Source: Cloacimonetes bacterium TCS60
GTDB taxonomy: Bacteria; Cloacimonadota; Cloacimonadia; JGIOTU-2
Length of the DNA stretch: 6,955 nucleotides
Direction of reading: 5' to 3'
Assembly (NCBI GenBank): GCA_001577135.1
Contig: LSCK01000098.1
Location: 1 to 6,955 of the forward strand
Under the pieces are notes generated by a model, which was not told where the DNA came from, made no database searches, and saw nothing but the letters and a program-made list of their open reading frames with translations. Shown here piece after piece: positions 1-6,476 of the stretch. The translations under genes and the position numbers were made by a program. Each line of letters starts with the position of its first letter. Position 1 is the stretch's first letter.

Positions 1-774
1 GAGAGCAAACCAAGAATAATTCTAACCGGTGCAAGTGCTTATTCCAGAAAAATCGATTTTAAAAAATTCAAAGAAATTGCAGATGAGGTGGAAGCGGTTT
101 TAATTGTAGATATGGCACATATCGCTGGATTGATTGCCGCAGATTTACACCCCAACCCCATACCTTATGCTGATATTGTTACAACTACTACTCATAAAAC
201 TCTACGTGGACCTCGAGGTGGTATGATACTCTGTAAAGACAAATATGCAAAAGATGTTGATAAATGGGTCTTCCCTGGTGTGCAGGGCGGTCCTTTAGAA
301 CATATCATAGCAGCCAAAGGTGTTGCTTTTAAAGAAGCTGCATCTCCCGAATTTAAAGAATATCAACAACAAACTGTGAACAATGCTGCAGCCCTGGCAA
401 ATTCACTAAAAGAGAAAGGCTTCAATCTTGTCTCTGATGGCACTGATAATCATCTCATGATGATAAATCTTGGTGAGAAGGATTCTGGAAATCCCTCTGG
501 CAAGAAAATGGAAAAAGCTCTGGATAAAGCAGGAATAACAGCAAATAAAAACACTGTACCCTTTGATACAAGAAAACCATTCGTTGCTTCTGGGATTAGA
601 TTAGGAACACCAGCTGTTACTACCAGAGGTATGAAAGAAAAAGAGATGAAACAAATTGCAGAATTTATTTTGCAGGTGAAGAATAATATCGAAGATGATG
701 AAAAATTAGCTAAGATAAAAAAAGAGGTTGTACAACTTACAAAGCAATTTCCTTTTTATGAATATCTTCGCTAA
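1..774 (+). CDS. glyA: Serine hydroxymethyltransferase, C-terminal part (5' end outside window)
   Basis: PLP enzyme that interconverts serine and glycine with transfer of the one-carbon unit to tetrahydrofolate; cytosolic, at the centre of one-carbon metabolism. The reading frame is open from base 1, so the gene is cut by the window edge; the GTG at 88 is an internal valine codon, not a start. Seen in the 257-residue fragment: VDMAHIAGL (fragment residues 36-44) with the PLP-contacting Asp37 and His40, the [14 protein letters not shown] motif (61-74) with the Schiff-base lysine at 66, and SGIRLGTPA with the carboxylate-binding Arg200. The spacings between these residues (29 and 134) equal those I recall for E. 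coli D200, K229 and R363. By that alignment about 160 N-terminal residues are missing. The C-terminus is complete and ends in TAA. Nothing looks degraded. It lies 12 bases ahead of the next gene, so read-through transcription from glyA is likely. Confidence 0.97.
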   Translation, partial: ESKPRIILTGASAYSRKIDFKKFKEIADEVEAVLIVDMAHIAGLIAADLHPNPIPYADIVTTTTHKTLRGPRGGMILCKDKYAKDVDKWVFPGVQGGPLEHIIAAKGVAFKEAASPEFKEYQQQTVNNAAALANSLKEKGFNLVSDGTDNHLMMINLGEKDSGNPSGKKMEKALDKAGITANKNTVPFDTRKPFVASGIRLGTPAVTTRGMKEKEMKQIAEFILQVKNNIEDDEKLAKIKKEVVQLTKQFPFYEYLR

Positions 775-776
775 TC

Positions 777-782
777 AGGAGA
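777..782 (+). promoter_or_regulatory. Shine-Dalgarno AGGAGA for the 787 gene
   Basis: AGGAGA sits directly after the glyA stop, with G781 five bases ahead of the ATG at 787. It fixes the start of the following gene and shows that this organism uses canonical Shine-Dalgarno initiation for at least part of its genes. Confidence 0.8.
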
Positions 783-786
783 ATAT

Positions 787-1617
787 ATGGAACTTAATAC
801 ATTTAGACATGGCGAGACAATTTCTGAGCTCAAGGAAAAAGAAAATAAAGCTCGCAAAACTATGTATCTTAATGAAATTTCATTGAGATATGAAAAATGG
901 AAAAAAGCTAATCTTGAAATTAATGATAATAATGAAGAAAACTTGAAGGAAAAAATTCGATTATATGCTGAATATCGAGAATTCCTCTTTTCAAAAAAAT
1001 ATCGTAAATTCAAAACATTCCTAAAAGAGCGTAAACTGTTTGAAACAGGCCTTTCTGAATTTTTATACTACTTACTGAAAGATTTGGATGTTTTCGCCGA
1101 TGATAGTTTTGTTTTTAAAAGAGCTCAAATTCCAGTAGATTTCAATTTTGATTTCAAGGAATTTCCTAAAATTGATAAAAATGATTTTTTGGATATTCAC
1201 AAACAAAAAATGCGGTGCGTTGTCGGTAAAGAGGTTAATGTAAACTACAAATTATCAAATTCAGAAAAAGAATTCAAGGATAGTTTTACTTATCCTCTGC
1301 TTGTCACAGAAACAGCCATGATCATGGATAATTGGTTGGCAAACAATATTAACCAGTATGTGCGAAGAGTAAAAAAATATTTTCCGAACTGCTATGCAGG
1401 CGTAGTTTGTGAAGTCCTCAGTGATGATTTTACTTATAATCTCGCTAATTCAAAATTGGATTTTACTTTTATTATCCAGAGACAAACCGCTGGTATGAAG
1501 AGACGAGATATCTCTTATAATGTAATCACATCTTATCTAAATTCTATACGCGAAAGATTCATCGACAACAAGCAACAATTTAAAAGACGAGTTGATAAGG
1601 GATTTATCAAAGGATAA
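787..1617 (+). CDS. Uncharacterised protein, possible divergent Bpu10I-like (PD-(D/E)XK) endonuclease relative
   Basis: A 276-residue soluble protein without signal peptide or membrane segment. The N-terminal part (1-80) is charged and probably helical, rich in Lys and Glu. From memory, its layout resembles the Bpu10I restriction endonuclease family: an early HGE, a helical YEKW segment (35-38), a KLFETGLSEFLYYLL stretch (83-97) like the family's 'KLDNSIIEEFLPYL', then the core strand LLVTETAMIMDNWL (171-184) followed by a long helix and GVVCEVLSDD (205-214), then SKLDFTFIIQRQ (222-233). In the core strand the family normally reads E-x-K-x-x-x-D. Here it is E175-T-A177-x-x-x-D181, so the catalytic lysine seems replaced by alanine. 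No methyltransferase gene adjoins it. The start is set by a strong Shine-Dalgarno, and two tandem TAA codons (1615-1620) close it. Hand counts give about 27% G+C against about 37% in moxR, which suggests acquisition by transfer. The ORF is real; the family link is unverified and it may be an unrelated protein. Confidence 0.88.
   Translation: MELNTFRHGETISELKEKENKARKTMYLNEISLRYEKWKKANLEINDNNEENLKEKIRLYAEYREFLFSKKYRKFKTFLKERKLFETGLSEFLYYLLKDLDVFADDSFVFKRAQIPVDFNFDFKEFPKIDKNDFLDIHKQKMRCVVGKEVNVNYKLSNSEKEFKDSFTYPLLVTETAMIMDNWLANNINQYVRRVKKYFPNCYAGVVCEVLSDDFTYNLANSKLDFTFIIQRQTAGMKRRDISYNVITSYLNSIRERFIDNKQQFKRRVDKGFIKG
865..890. repeat. 26-base near-perfect palindrome inside the 787 gene
   Basis: The arms 865-877 and 878-890 are reverse complements at 12 of 13 positions, centred on AAATTT; the only mismatch is T870 against G885, which becomes a G-U wobble in RNA. 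As a result the stretch encodes the same nine residues, YLNEISLRY, when read on either strand in the matching frame. It lies about 75 bases inside the coding region, too far downstream to be the gene's own ribosome site. It could be an operator-like dyad for a dimeric protein, an mRNA hairpin with an AU-rich loop, or chance in AT-rich DNA. Confidence 0.7.
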
Positions 1618-1621
1618 TAAC

Positions 1622-1626
1622 AGGAG
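1622..1626 (+). promoter_or_regulatory. Shine-Dalgarno AGGAG for moxR
   Basis: AGGAG lies six bases ahead of the ATG at 1633 and just after the tandem stop codons of the upstream gene. It supports this ATG as the start of the AAA+ protein and an independent, strong ribosome entry for the Bat operon proper. Confidence 0.8.
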
Positions 1627-1632
1627 TTTATC

Positions 1633-2616
1633 ATGGAAATAGAAGCAATAAACAAAAAGGTGATGGAACAAACTGAATTTTTACAGTCATTGTATAAAGA
1701 AATAGGAAAAATAATCGTAGGTCAGAAGTATATGATACACAGATTGCTCATAGGACTTTTTGCTGATGGTCATATACTGTTAGAAGGAGTACCTGGACTT
1801 GCTAAGACATTGGCAGTCAGCACATTAAGTGATATTATTGATGCTGATTTCCAGCGTATTCAATTCACACCGGATCTGCTTCCATCTGATCTGATCGGAA
1901 CTCTGATCTATAATCAACAAAAAGGGATTTTTACCCCTAAAAAAGGTCCGATATTTGCTAATCTTGTTTTAGCAGATGAAATCAACAGAGCCCCGGCAAA
2001 AGTGCAGAGTGCTTTACTGGAATCTATGCAGGAGAGACAGGTCACTATTGGTGACAATTCCTATAAACTGGAAGAACCTTTTTTGGTTTTAGCTACGCAA
2101 AATCCGATCGAACAGGAAGGTACCTATCCTCTTCCTGAAGCTCAGGTCGATAGGTTCATGCTCAAGTTAAGAATTGATTATCCCAATAAAGAAGAAGAAA
2201 AGTTGATTTTGGAAAGAATGTCAGATAGACCTGCTTTAGACGTAGATCAAATCATTTCTCCCGAAAAAGTTATCGGTTTAAGAAAACTAGTTGATGAAAT
2301 TTATGTGGATGAAAAGGTTAAGGAGTATGTACTAAATATTGTTATGTCAACGCGCCAACCAGAAAACTACGGTCTGGAAAAGATGAAAGATTATATTGAA
2401 TATGGTTCTTCACCACGAGCTTCCATATTCCTAATTCGTGCAGCAAAAGCAAATGCCTTGCTTAACCAGCGCGGATATGTTTCCCCTGAGGATATCAAAG
2501 AAATTGGAAAAGATGTACTGAGACATAGGATAATTCTTACTTATGAAGCAGAAGCAGAAAATGTAACGAGTGAGGATATTGTGCAGTGGATCTTTGAAGA
2601 AATTGAAATACCGTAA
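1633..2616 (+). CDS. moxR: MoxR-family AAA+ ATPase
   Basis: A 327-residue cytosolic AAA+ ATPase, the usual MoxR length. Motifs seen: Walker A GVPGLAKT (52-59) with Lys58, Walker B LVLADE (111-116) with Asp115 and Glu116, sensor 1 in LATQNP with Asn157, the PEAQVDRF box (168-175) with Asp173-Arg174, and sensor 2 GSSPRAS (258-264) with Arg262. All catalytic positions are intact, so it should hydrolyse ATP. MoxR ATPases are thought to act as chaperones that insert metal cofactors or remodel partners carrying von Willebrand A domains; here three such partners follow (the DUF58 protein, BatA and BatB). It is the first gene of the Bat set and starts 15 bases after the previous gene, with its own strong Shine-Dalgarno. 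The functional client cannot be read from the sequence. Confidence 0.96.
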   Translation: MEIEAINKKVMEQTEFLQSLYKEIGKIIVGQKYMIHRLLIGLFADGHILLEGVPGLAKTLAVSTLSDIIDADFQRIQFTPDLLPSDLIGTLIYNQQKGIFTPKKGPIFANLVLADEINRAPAKVQSALLESMQERQVTIGDNSYKLEEPFLVLATQNPIEQEGTYPLPEAQVDRFMLKLRIDYPNKEEEKLILERMSDRPALDVDQIISPEKVIGLRKLVDEIYVDEKVKEYVLNIVMSTRQPENYGLEKMKDYIEYGSSPRASIFLIRAAKANALLNQRGYVSPEDIKEIGKDVLRHRIILTYEAEAENVTSEDIVQWIFEEIEIP

Positions 2617-2645
2617 TTTATTCTTGTAATTATTTTCTCTGATCT

Positions 2646-3524
2646 ATGATACCTAAGGAAATTTTAGATAAAGTCAGAAAAATAGAGATTACAACCCGTA
2701 ATTTGGTTGATGAAATATTCTCTGGCGAATATCACAGCATTTTTAAGGGACAAGGAGTCGAGTTCTCTGAAGTTAGACCCTATCAGCCTGGCGATAATGT
2801 AAAATTCATCGATTGGAACGTAACAGCACGCACAGGCTCTCCCTATATAAAGAAATTTGAAGAAACTCGTGAATTAACTGTACTACTTATGATTGACGTC
2901 AGTCGTTCCGGGGCTTTTGGCAGTATCAACAAATTTAAACGAGAAATCGCAGCTGAAATTGGCTCGATCCTTGCTTTCTCTGCTATCAAAAATAATGATA
3001 AAGTCGGACTATTGTTGTTTTCTGATAAGATCGAACAGTATATCCCTCCCAAAAAAGGTAAAAAGGCAGTTTTAAGGCTAATTAGAGAAATCCTGTACCA
3101 TAGAGCTGAAAATCATAAAACAAATATTAAGAATGCCTTAGAATACTATTACAAAATGTCTAAGAAACACAGCATTATTTTTGTCCTTTCAGATTTCTTT
3201 GATGATGATTTTATGAATTCCATGCAGATTGTCTCGCAAAAACACGATGTAATAGGTATAAGAATTCTGGATCCCAAGGAGATATCACTACCAAATGCTG
3301 GCTACTTCAATCTGGAGGATGCCGAAACAGGGCAAACAGAACTTCTAAATCTTAGAAATAAGAGATTCCAGGAGACATTCAAACAACATGTAAATGAGAA
3401 GATAAACTCTCTTGCTCATAAGTTTAAAAAACACAAAATCGATTTAGTGGATATTCGCACTGATGAACCGTATGTGAAAAATCTTATCAAATTCTTTACC
3501 AAACGCATAAGGAGAAGGCGTTGA
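2646..3524 (+). CDS. DUF58 protein with von Willebrand A-like domain
   Basis: A 292-residue protein without signal peptide or membrane helix, so predicted cytoplasmic. The N-terminal half carries the DUF58 signature: FSGEYHSIFKGQG (25-37), then FSEVRPYQPGD (40-50) and IDWNVTART (55-63). It is followed by a vWA-like domain with a complete MIDAS set: D84-V-S86-R-S88, Thr159 in the KTN segment, and Asp183 in VLSDF. DUF58 proteins are encoded next to MoxR ATPases and are taken to be their partner; the molecular role is not established. The start is supported by the family's typical opening (MIPKEIL followed by KVRKIEI-like residues), although no Shine-Dalgarno is visible ahead of it. A 29-base gap separates it from moxR, and its TGA overlaps the TTG start of the next gene. 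Confidence 0.93.
   Translation: MIPKEILDKVRKIEITTRNLVDEIFSGEYHSIFKGQGVEFSEVRPYQPGDNVKFIDWNVTARTGSPYIKKFEETRELTVLLMIDVSRSGAFGSINKFKREIAAEIGSILAFSAIKNNDKVGLLLFSDKIEQYIPPKKGKKAVLRLIREILYHRAENHKTNIKNALEYYYKMSKKHSIIFVLSDFFDDDFMNSMQIVSQKHDVIGIRILDPKEISLPNAGYFNLEDAETGQTELLNLRNKRFQETFKQHVNEKINSLAHKFKKHKIDLVDIRTDEPYVKNLIKFFTKRIRRRR
3510..3514 (+). promoter_or_regulatory. Shine-Dalgarno AGGAG deciding a TTG start
   Basis: AGGAG inside the purine-rich run at 3509-3518, at the very end of the DUF58 gene, stands six bases ahead of TTG 3521. The next residues in that frame form a signal peptide (MKRIIAFLIILL), which supports TTG as the true start. The TTGA overlap suggests that translation is coupled to the upstream gene. 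Confidence 0.75.
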
Positions 3525-4474
3525 AACGAATTATCGCTTTTCTGATTATCTTGCTCAGCTTTAGCTGCCTACAAGCTGTTTCTGTGCATACACAAATTGA
3601 TAAAGAAACTACTAACTTGAAAAATTTGCGAATAGGGGATAGGATTTTTCTGACAGTTGATATCGAACATGAAACAAAGGACAGTGTGGTTCTAGATAAT
3701 AAATTTATCCAGGAACTCTCCCAAACCTCAGAGTTTGTAACTGTCTCATCCCAAAAACAAACGAGAAAAACAGAAAAAAAATTCCACACTATTTTTGACA
3801 TTCAAACAACCTTTTTCGAAACTGGCGAGCAAACTATTCCAGCCATGAAATTCATCATATTCACTAATAAAGACTCAAGCGCAGTTTACTCGGATTCTAT
3901 TGCAGTTCAAATTCAATCTACTATCACTTCTGATTCCACCGCAGGAAAGATAAGGGACATTGTTGGACCTCTTCCAGTTAGACTAACTGTTTGGGACATC
4001 TTATTTCCGGTTGCGATTTTAATATTCATTGTTTTAGTAATTCTATTTTTTATTAAGAAGAAATCCGGAAAATCAATTATTCCTACAAAAAAGAAGAAGC
4101 TAATTCCGGCTCACGTAATTGCCCTAACAAAACTGGATCAACTTGAATTGGATAAGCTGCCGCAACAGGGAAAAATAAAAGAATATTTCGTTCGACTCTC
4201 ATGGATATGCAGAGAATATCTGGAAAATCGGTATAAACTACCTGTTCTGGAAAGTACTTCTACTGAGATAAAAAGACTTCTGAAAAAAAATAACGTAAAG
4301 TTGCAAGCCAAATTTTATAATTTTTTAATCGAGTGTGACCAGGTTAAATACGCACGTTTTTCGAAAACTATTGCCGAAAGCGGTGAGATAAAGGCAACAC
4401 TAAAGAATTTAATAATAAAAACTCGCAAACAAACCCAAACGAATGATGATGAACATAATATTTCAAAATCCTGA
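3521..4474 (+). CDS. Single-pass membrane protein of the Bat operon (BatD/DUF4381-like tail)
   Basis: A 317-residue protein. A signal peptide (1-19, KRIIAFLIILLSFSCLQA) precedes a periplasmic beta-rich region (20-155) with the 'FDIQTTFFETGEQTIP' segment (92-107) typical of BatD-type domains. One membrane helix (about 160-178, ending in KKKSGK) leads into a cytoplasmic helical tail (180-317). The tail holds KEYFVRLSWICREYLENRY (220-238), E-S-T-S-T-E and ECDQVKYARF (271-280), the pattern seen in proteins encoded between DUF58 and BatA genes. The role is unknown; it may scaffold the vWA proteins. Cys16 is not preceded by a good lipobox, so an ordinary signal peptidase I site after Ala19 is more likely than lipidation. 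It starts with TTG inside the DUF58 stop and overlaps batA by up to 32 bases. A precise family name is not certain. Confidence 0.88.
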   Translation: MKRIIAFLIILLSFSCLQAVSVHTQIDKETTNLKNLRIGDRIFLTVDIEHETKDSVVLDNKFIQELSQTSEFVTVSSQKQTRKTEKKFHTIFDIQTTFFETGEQTIPAMKFIIFTNKDSSAVYSDSIAVQIQSTITSDSTAGKIRDIVGPLPVRLTVWDILFPVAILIFIVLVILFFIKKKSGKSIIPTKKKKLIPAHVIALTKLDQLELDKLPQQGKIKEYFVRLSWICREYLENRYKLPVLESTSTEIKRLLKKNNVKLQAKFYNFLIECDQVKYARFSKTIAESGEIKATLKNLIIKTRKQTQTNDDEHNISKS

Positions 4475-5450
4475 ATTCTTCTGGCTGTTACTAATAATTC
4501 CCCTAATTGCTCTGTATGAAATTTTTGTCAGAAGTAACCATAGACCTACTCTACTCTATTCTGATATCTCACTTGTGAAGGAAAGCTTTTCTTCCAAGAG
4601 AAAATATATTTTCTATGCTAGTCGTTACATTTTTAAGTTACTCTTTTTCATTACCCTGGTAGTAATTATAGCTCGACCAGTAATTCCTGAGAGAATGATC
4701 AAGGTAGATGAAAAGGGAGTTGATATTATTCTTAGTATAGATGTTTCTACCAGCATGCGAGCAATTGATTTCAAGCCTAAAAACAGACTCTTTGTAGCTA
4801 AAGAGGAAGCCAAAAATTTTATTGATTCTCGTCCCGGTGACAGGATTGGTTTGGTTATTTTTGGTGGAGAAAGTTATACTCAGTGTCCCCTCACTATCGA
4901 CCACAACATCTTAATAAAACTGTTGGATCAGATAAAAACGGGCATGGTTGAGGACGGTACTGCTATCGGTATGGGTTTAGCTACGTCCATAAACCGATTA
5001 CGGGATTCTAAGGCCAAGAGTAAGGTAATAATCCTCTTAACTGATGGCAGGAACAACGCCGGTGAGATGGATCCAATCACTGCAGCGAATTTAGCGAAAG
5101 AACTTGGAATTAAAATCTATACTATTGCTGTTGGTAAGGAAGGGGTATCTAAAATTCTGATCGACCACCCCATTTATGGAAAACAATATGTGTCACAACA
5201 ATTAGACATCGATATGGAGTCTTTAAATAAGATAGCAAAATTAGGTGGTACAGAAAATGCGCGCCGAGCTCGTAACAGCAATCAGCTCAAAGAAATTTTA
5301 AATGAAATCAACAGTTTAGAAAAAACAAAAATCTCCGAAAAGGTCCACTATCGCTACTATGAAATATTTTACTATTTTGTTTATCTGGCTATCTTACTTT
5401 TTATATTGGATTTACTTTTTTCCAGATTAATATTTGTGAGGATACCCTGA
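4443..5450 (+). CDS. batA: BatA, membrane-anchored von Willebrand A protein
   Basis: A 335-residue inner-membrane protein with the usual BatA layout. There are two N-terminal membrane helices (about 11-27 and 64-80, ending in the ARPV motif), a vWA domain and a third helix near the end (about 308-327). The MIDAS is complete: D100-V-S102-T-S104, Thr173 in DGTAIG and Asp201 in LLTDGRNN. The family hallmark GDRIGLVIFGGESYTQCPLT is present (132-151). The role is inferred from operon context: a partner of the MoxR ATPase in stress or oxygen tolerance, with the vWA domain binding a divalent metal or a protein ligand. Three tandem ATG codons (4443, 4446, 4449) give a choice of start. The third yields MNIIFQNPEFFW, closest to other BatA N-termini, so the protein is probably 333-335 residues. 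No Shine-Dalgarno is visible, and initiation may depend on coupling to the overlapping upstream gene. Confidence 0.95.
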   Translation: MMMNIIFQNPEFFWLLLIIPLIALYEIFVRSNHRPTLLYSDISLVKESFSSKRKYIFYASRYIFKLLFFITLVVIIARPVIPERMIKVDEKGVDIILSIDVSTSMRAIDFKPKNRLFVAKEEAKNFIDSRPGDRIGLVIFGGESYTQCPLTIDHNILIKLLDQIKTGMVEDGTAIGMGLATSINRLRDSKAKSKVIILLTDGRNNAGEMDPITAANLAKELGIKIYTIAVGKEGVSKILIDHPIYGKQYVSQQLDIDMESLNKIAKLGGTENARRARNSNQLKEILNEINSLEKTKISEKVHYRYYEIFYYFVYLAILLFILDLLFSRLIFVRIP

Positions 5451-5452
5451 TT

Positions 5453-6475
5453 ATGCATTTTGCCAATCCTATTGCATTTTTTGGCTTGTTACTTATACCT
5501 TCTCTGATTATTCTTTTTTTAGTCAGTAAGAAGCGGAAACAGAAGTTAACTAAAAATTTTGTTTCTCATAATTTACAAAAAAAGTTGATTTTCAATGTTT
5601 CCGGTTTTAACCAAAATCTAACGTATATTCTCGTAATTATGATTGTCCTATTTTTAGTTGTAGCAGCAGCCCGACCTCAGTGGGGGAAGAAGCTAGAAAT
5701 CATGGAAGAAAGAGTAGTCGATATTGTAGTTGCCATGGATGTTTCCAAAAGTATGCTAGCTCAGGATATTAAACCTAATCGCATCAGAAGAGCAAGAAAC
5801 GCCTTTCAAGAGTTTGTCAATGGTTTAAAATCTGATAGGGTGGGGATTGTCCTTTTTGCTGGTGACAGTTTCGTGCAATGCCCCCTCACAAATGATTACT
5901 CTGCTCTTAATATGTTTGCAACAATTATTGACGTTGGCTTAATCCCACAATCCGGCACTAATATTTCTTCGGCTGTAGACAAATCCGTTGAACTCTATCC
6001 CAAAGGTTCACAAAATCGTGCCATGGTGCTTATAACGGATGGTGAAAACCTGCAGGGAGACATTGACACGATCATTAATACAGCAAATCAGAATAACATT
6101 ATCATCTATGCAATTGGCATTGGAACCCAGCAGGGAGCTCCTATACCTCTTCAATCAGAGGATTCAAGCTCTCATTCCTATCTTAAGGATAAAGATGAAA
6201 ATATAGTTCTCTCACAGCTGGACGTTAATACATTGAGCAAAATTACCCATCAAACTGGAGGGAAATTATTTCAGGTAACTCCTGGTGGGTCAAAAATTGA
6301 TGATGTTCTCAAAGAGATAAATGATCTGGAAAAGGAAAAAGTTTCTCAACACAAATATTCAAGATACAAGGAGCAATATAAATATTTTGTTTTAGTGGCT
6401 TTGTTCCTAACTGTAATTTTATTCATGTTATTAGATAAAAAATTAAAAGCAAAATTTAAATTATTTCGAGGCTGA
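5453..6475 (+). CDS. batB: BatB, membrane-anchored von Willebrand A protein
   Basis: A 340-residue paralogue of BatA with the same three-helix layout: helices at about 8-24, 57-73 (ending in AAARPQWG, a BatB hallmark) and 311-327. The vWA domain has a complete MIDAS with D96-V-S98-K-S100, Thr169 in SGTNIS and Asp196 in ITDGEN. It also shows GIVLFAGDSFVQCPLTNDYS (131-150) and the family's GAPIPL segment (228-233). In Bacteroides and Leptospira, BatA and BatB are reported to form a complex in the inner membrane; applying that here is inference. The start lies two bases after the BatA stop, with GAGGA (5438-5442) ten bases upstream as a weak Shine-Dalgarno, so coupling with batA is likely. The two genes probably arose by tandem duplication. 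Confidence 0.95.
   Translation: MHFANPIAFFGLLLIPSLIILFLVSKKRKQKLTKNFVSHNLQKKLIFNVSGFNQNLTYILVIMIVLFLVVAAARPQWGKKLEIMEERVVDIVVAMDVSKSMLAQDIKPNRIRRARNAFQEFVNGLKSDRVGIVLFAGDSFVQCPLTNDYSALNMFATIIDVGLIPQSGTNISSAVDKSVELYPKGSQNRAMVLITDGENLQGDIDTIINTANQNNIIIYAIGIGTQQGAPIPLQSEDSSSHSYLKDKDENIVLSQLDVNTLSKITHQTGGKLFQVTPGGSKIDDVLKEINDLEKEKVSQHKYSRYKEQYKYFVLVALFLTVILFMLLDKKLKAKFKLFRG
6468..6471 (+). promoter_or_regulatory. Weak Shine-Dalgarno GAGG for the TPR gene
   Basis: GAGG in the last codons of batB lies five bases ahead of ATG 6477 and favours it over the in-frame ATGs at 6489 and 6498, which have no purine-rich stretch at a useful distance. Confidence 0.45.
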
Positions 6476-6476
6476 T

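Noticed and set aside
88..90. GTG at 88 as a start codon for the glyA fragment
   Set aside because: The frame is open from base 1 and the preceding residues ([14 protein letters not shown] and following) match serine hydroxymethyltransferase, so this is an internal valine.
771..1013. Open frame of 80 codons on the minus strand across the start of the 787 gene
   Set aside because: It is a shadow of the real + strand gene, has no ribosome site and no recognisable domain. Its shared YLNEISLRY peptide is explained by the palindrome at 865-890.
1592..1610. Small inverted repeat TTGATAA / TTATCAA with a 5-base loop at the end of the 787 gene
   Set aside because: The stem is only seven AT-rich pairs without a following T run, so it is not a convincing terminator. 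A competing pairing of 1593-1598 with 1628-1633 at the moxR start is equally weak.
2843..3075. Two short open frames on opposite strands inside the DUF58 gene
   Set aside because: Both lie within the conserved vWA coding region, have no ribosome site and no family resemblance.
3521..3580. Lipoprotein signal with Cys16 in the BatD-like protein
   Set aside because: The residues before the cysteine are S-F-S, without Leu or similar at -3, so the lipobox is poor; a signal peptidase I site after Ala19 fits better.
4625..4904. Two overlapping minus-strand open frames inside batA
   Set aside because: They are antisense shadows of the BatA membrane helix and vWA domain and have no initiation signals.
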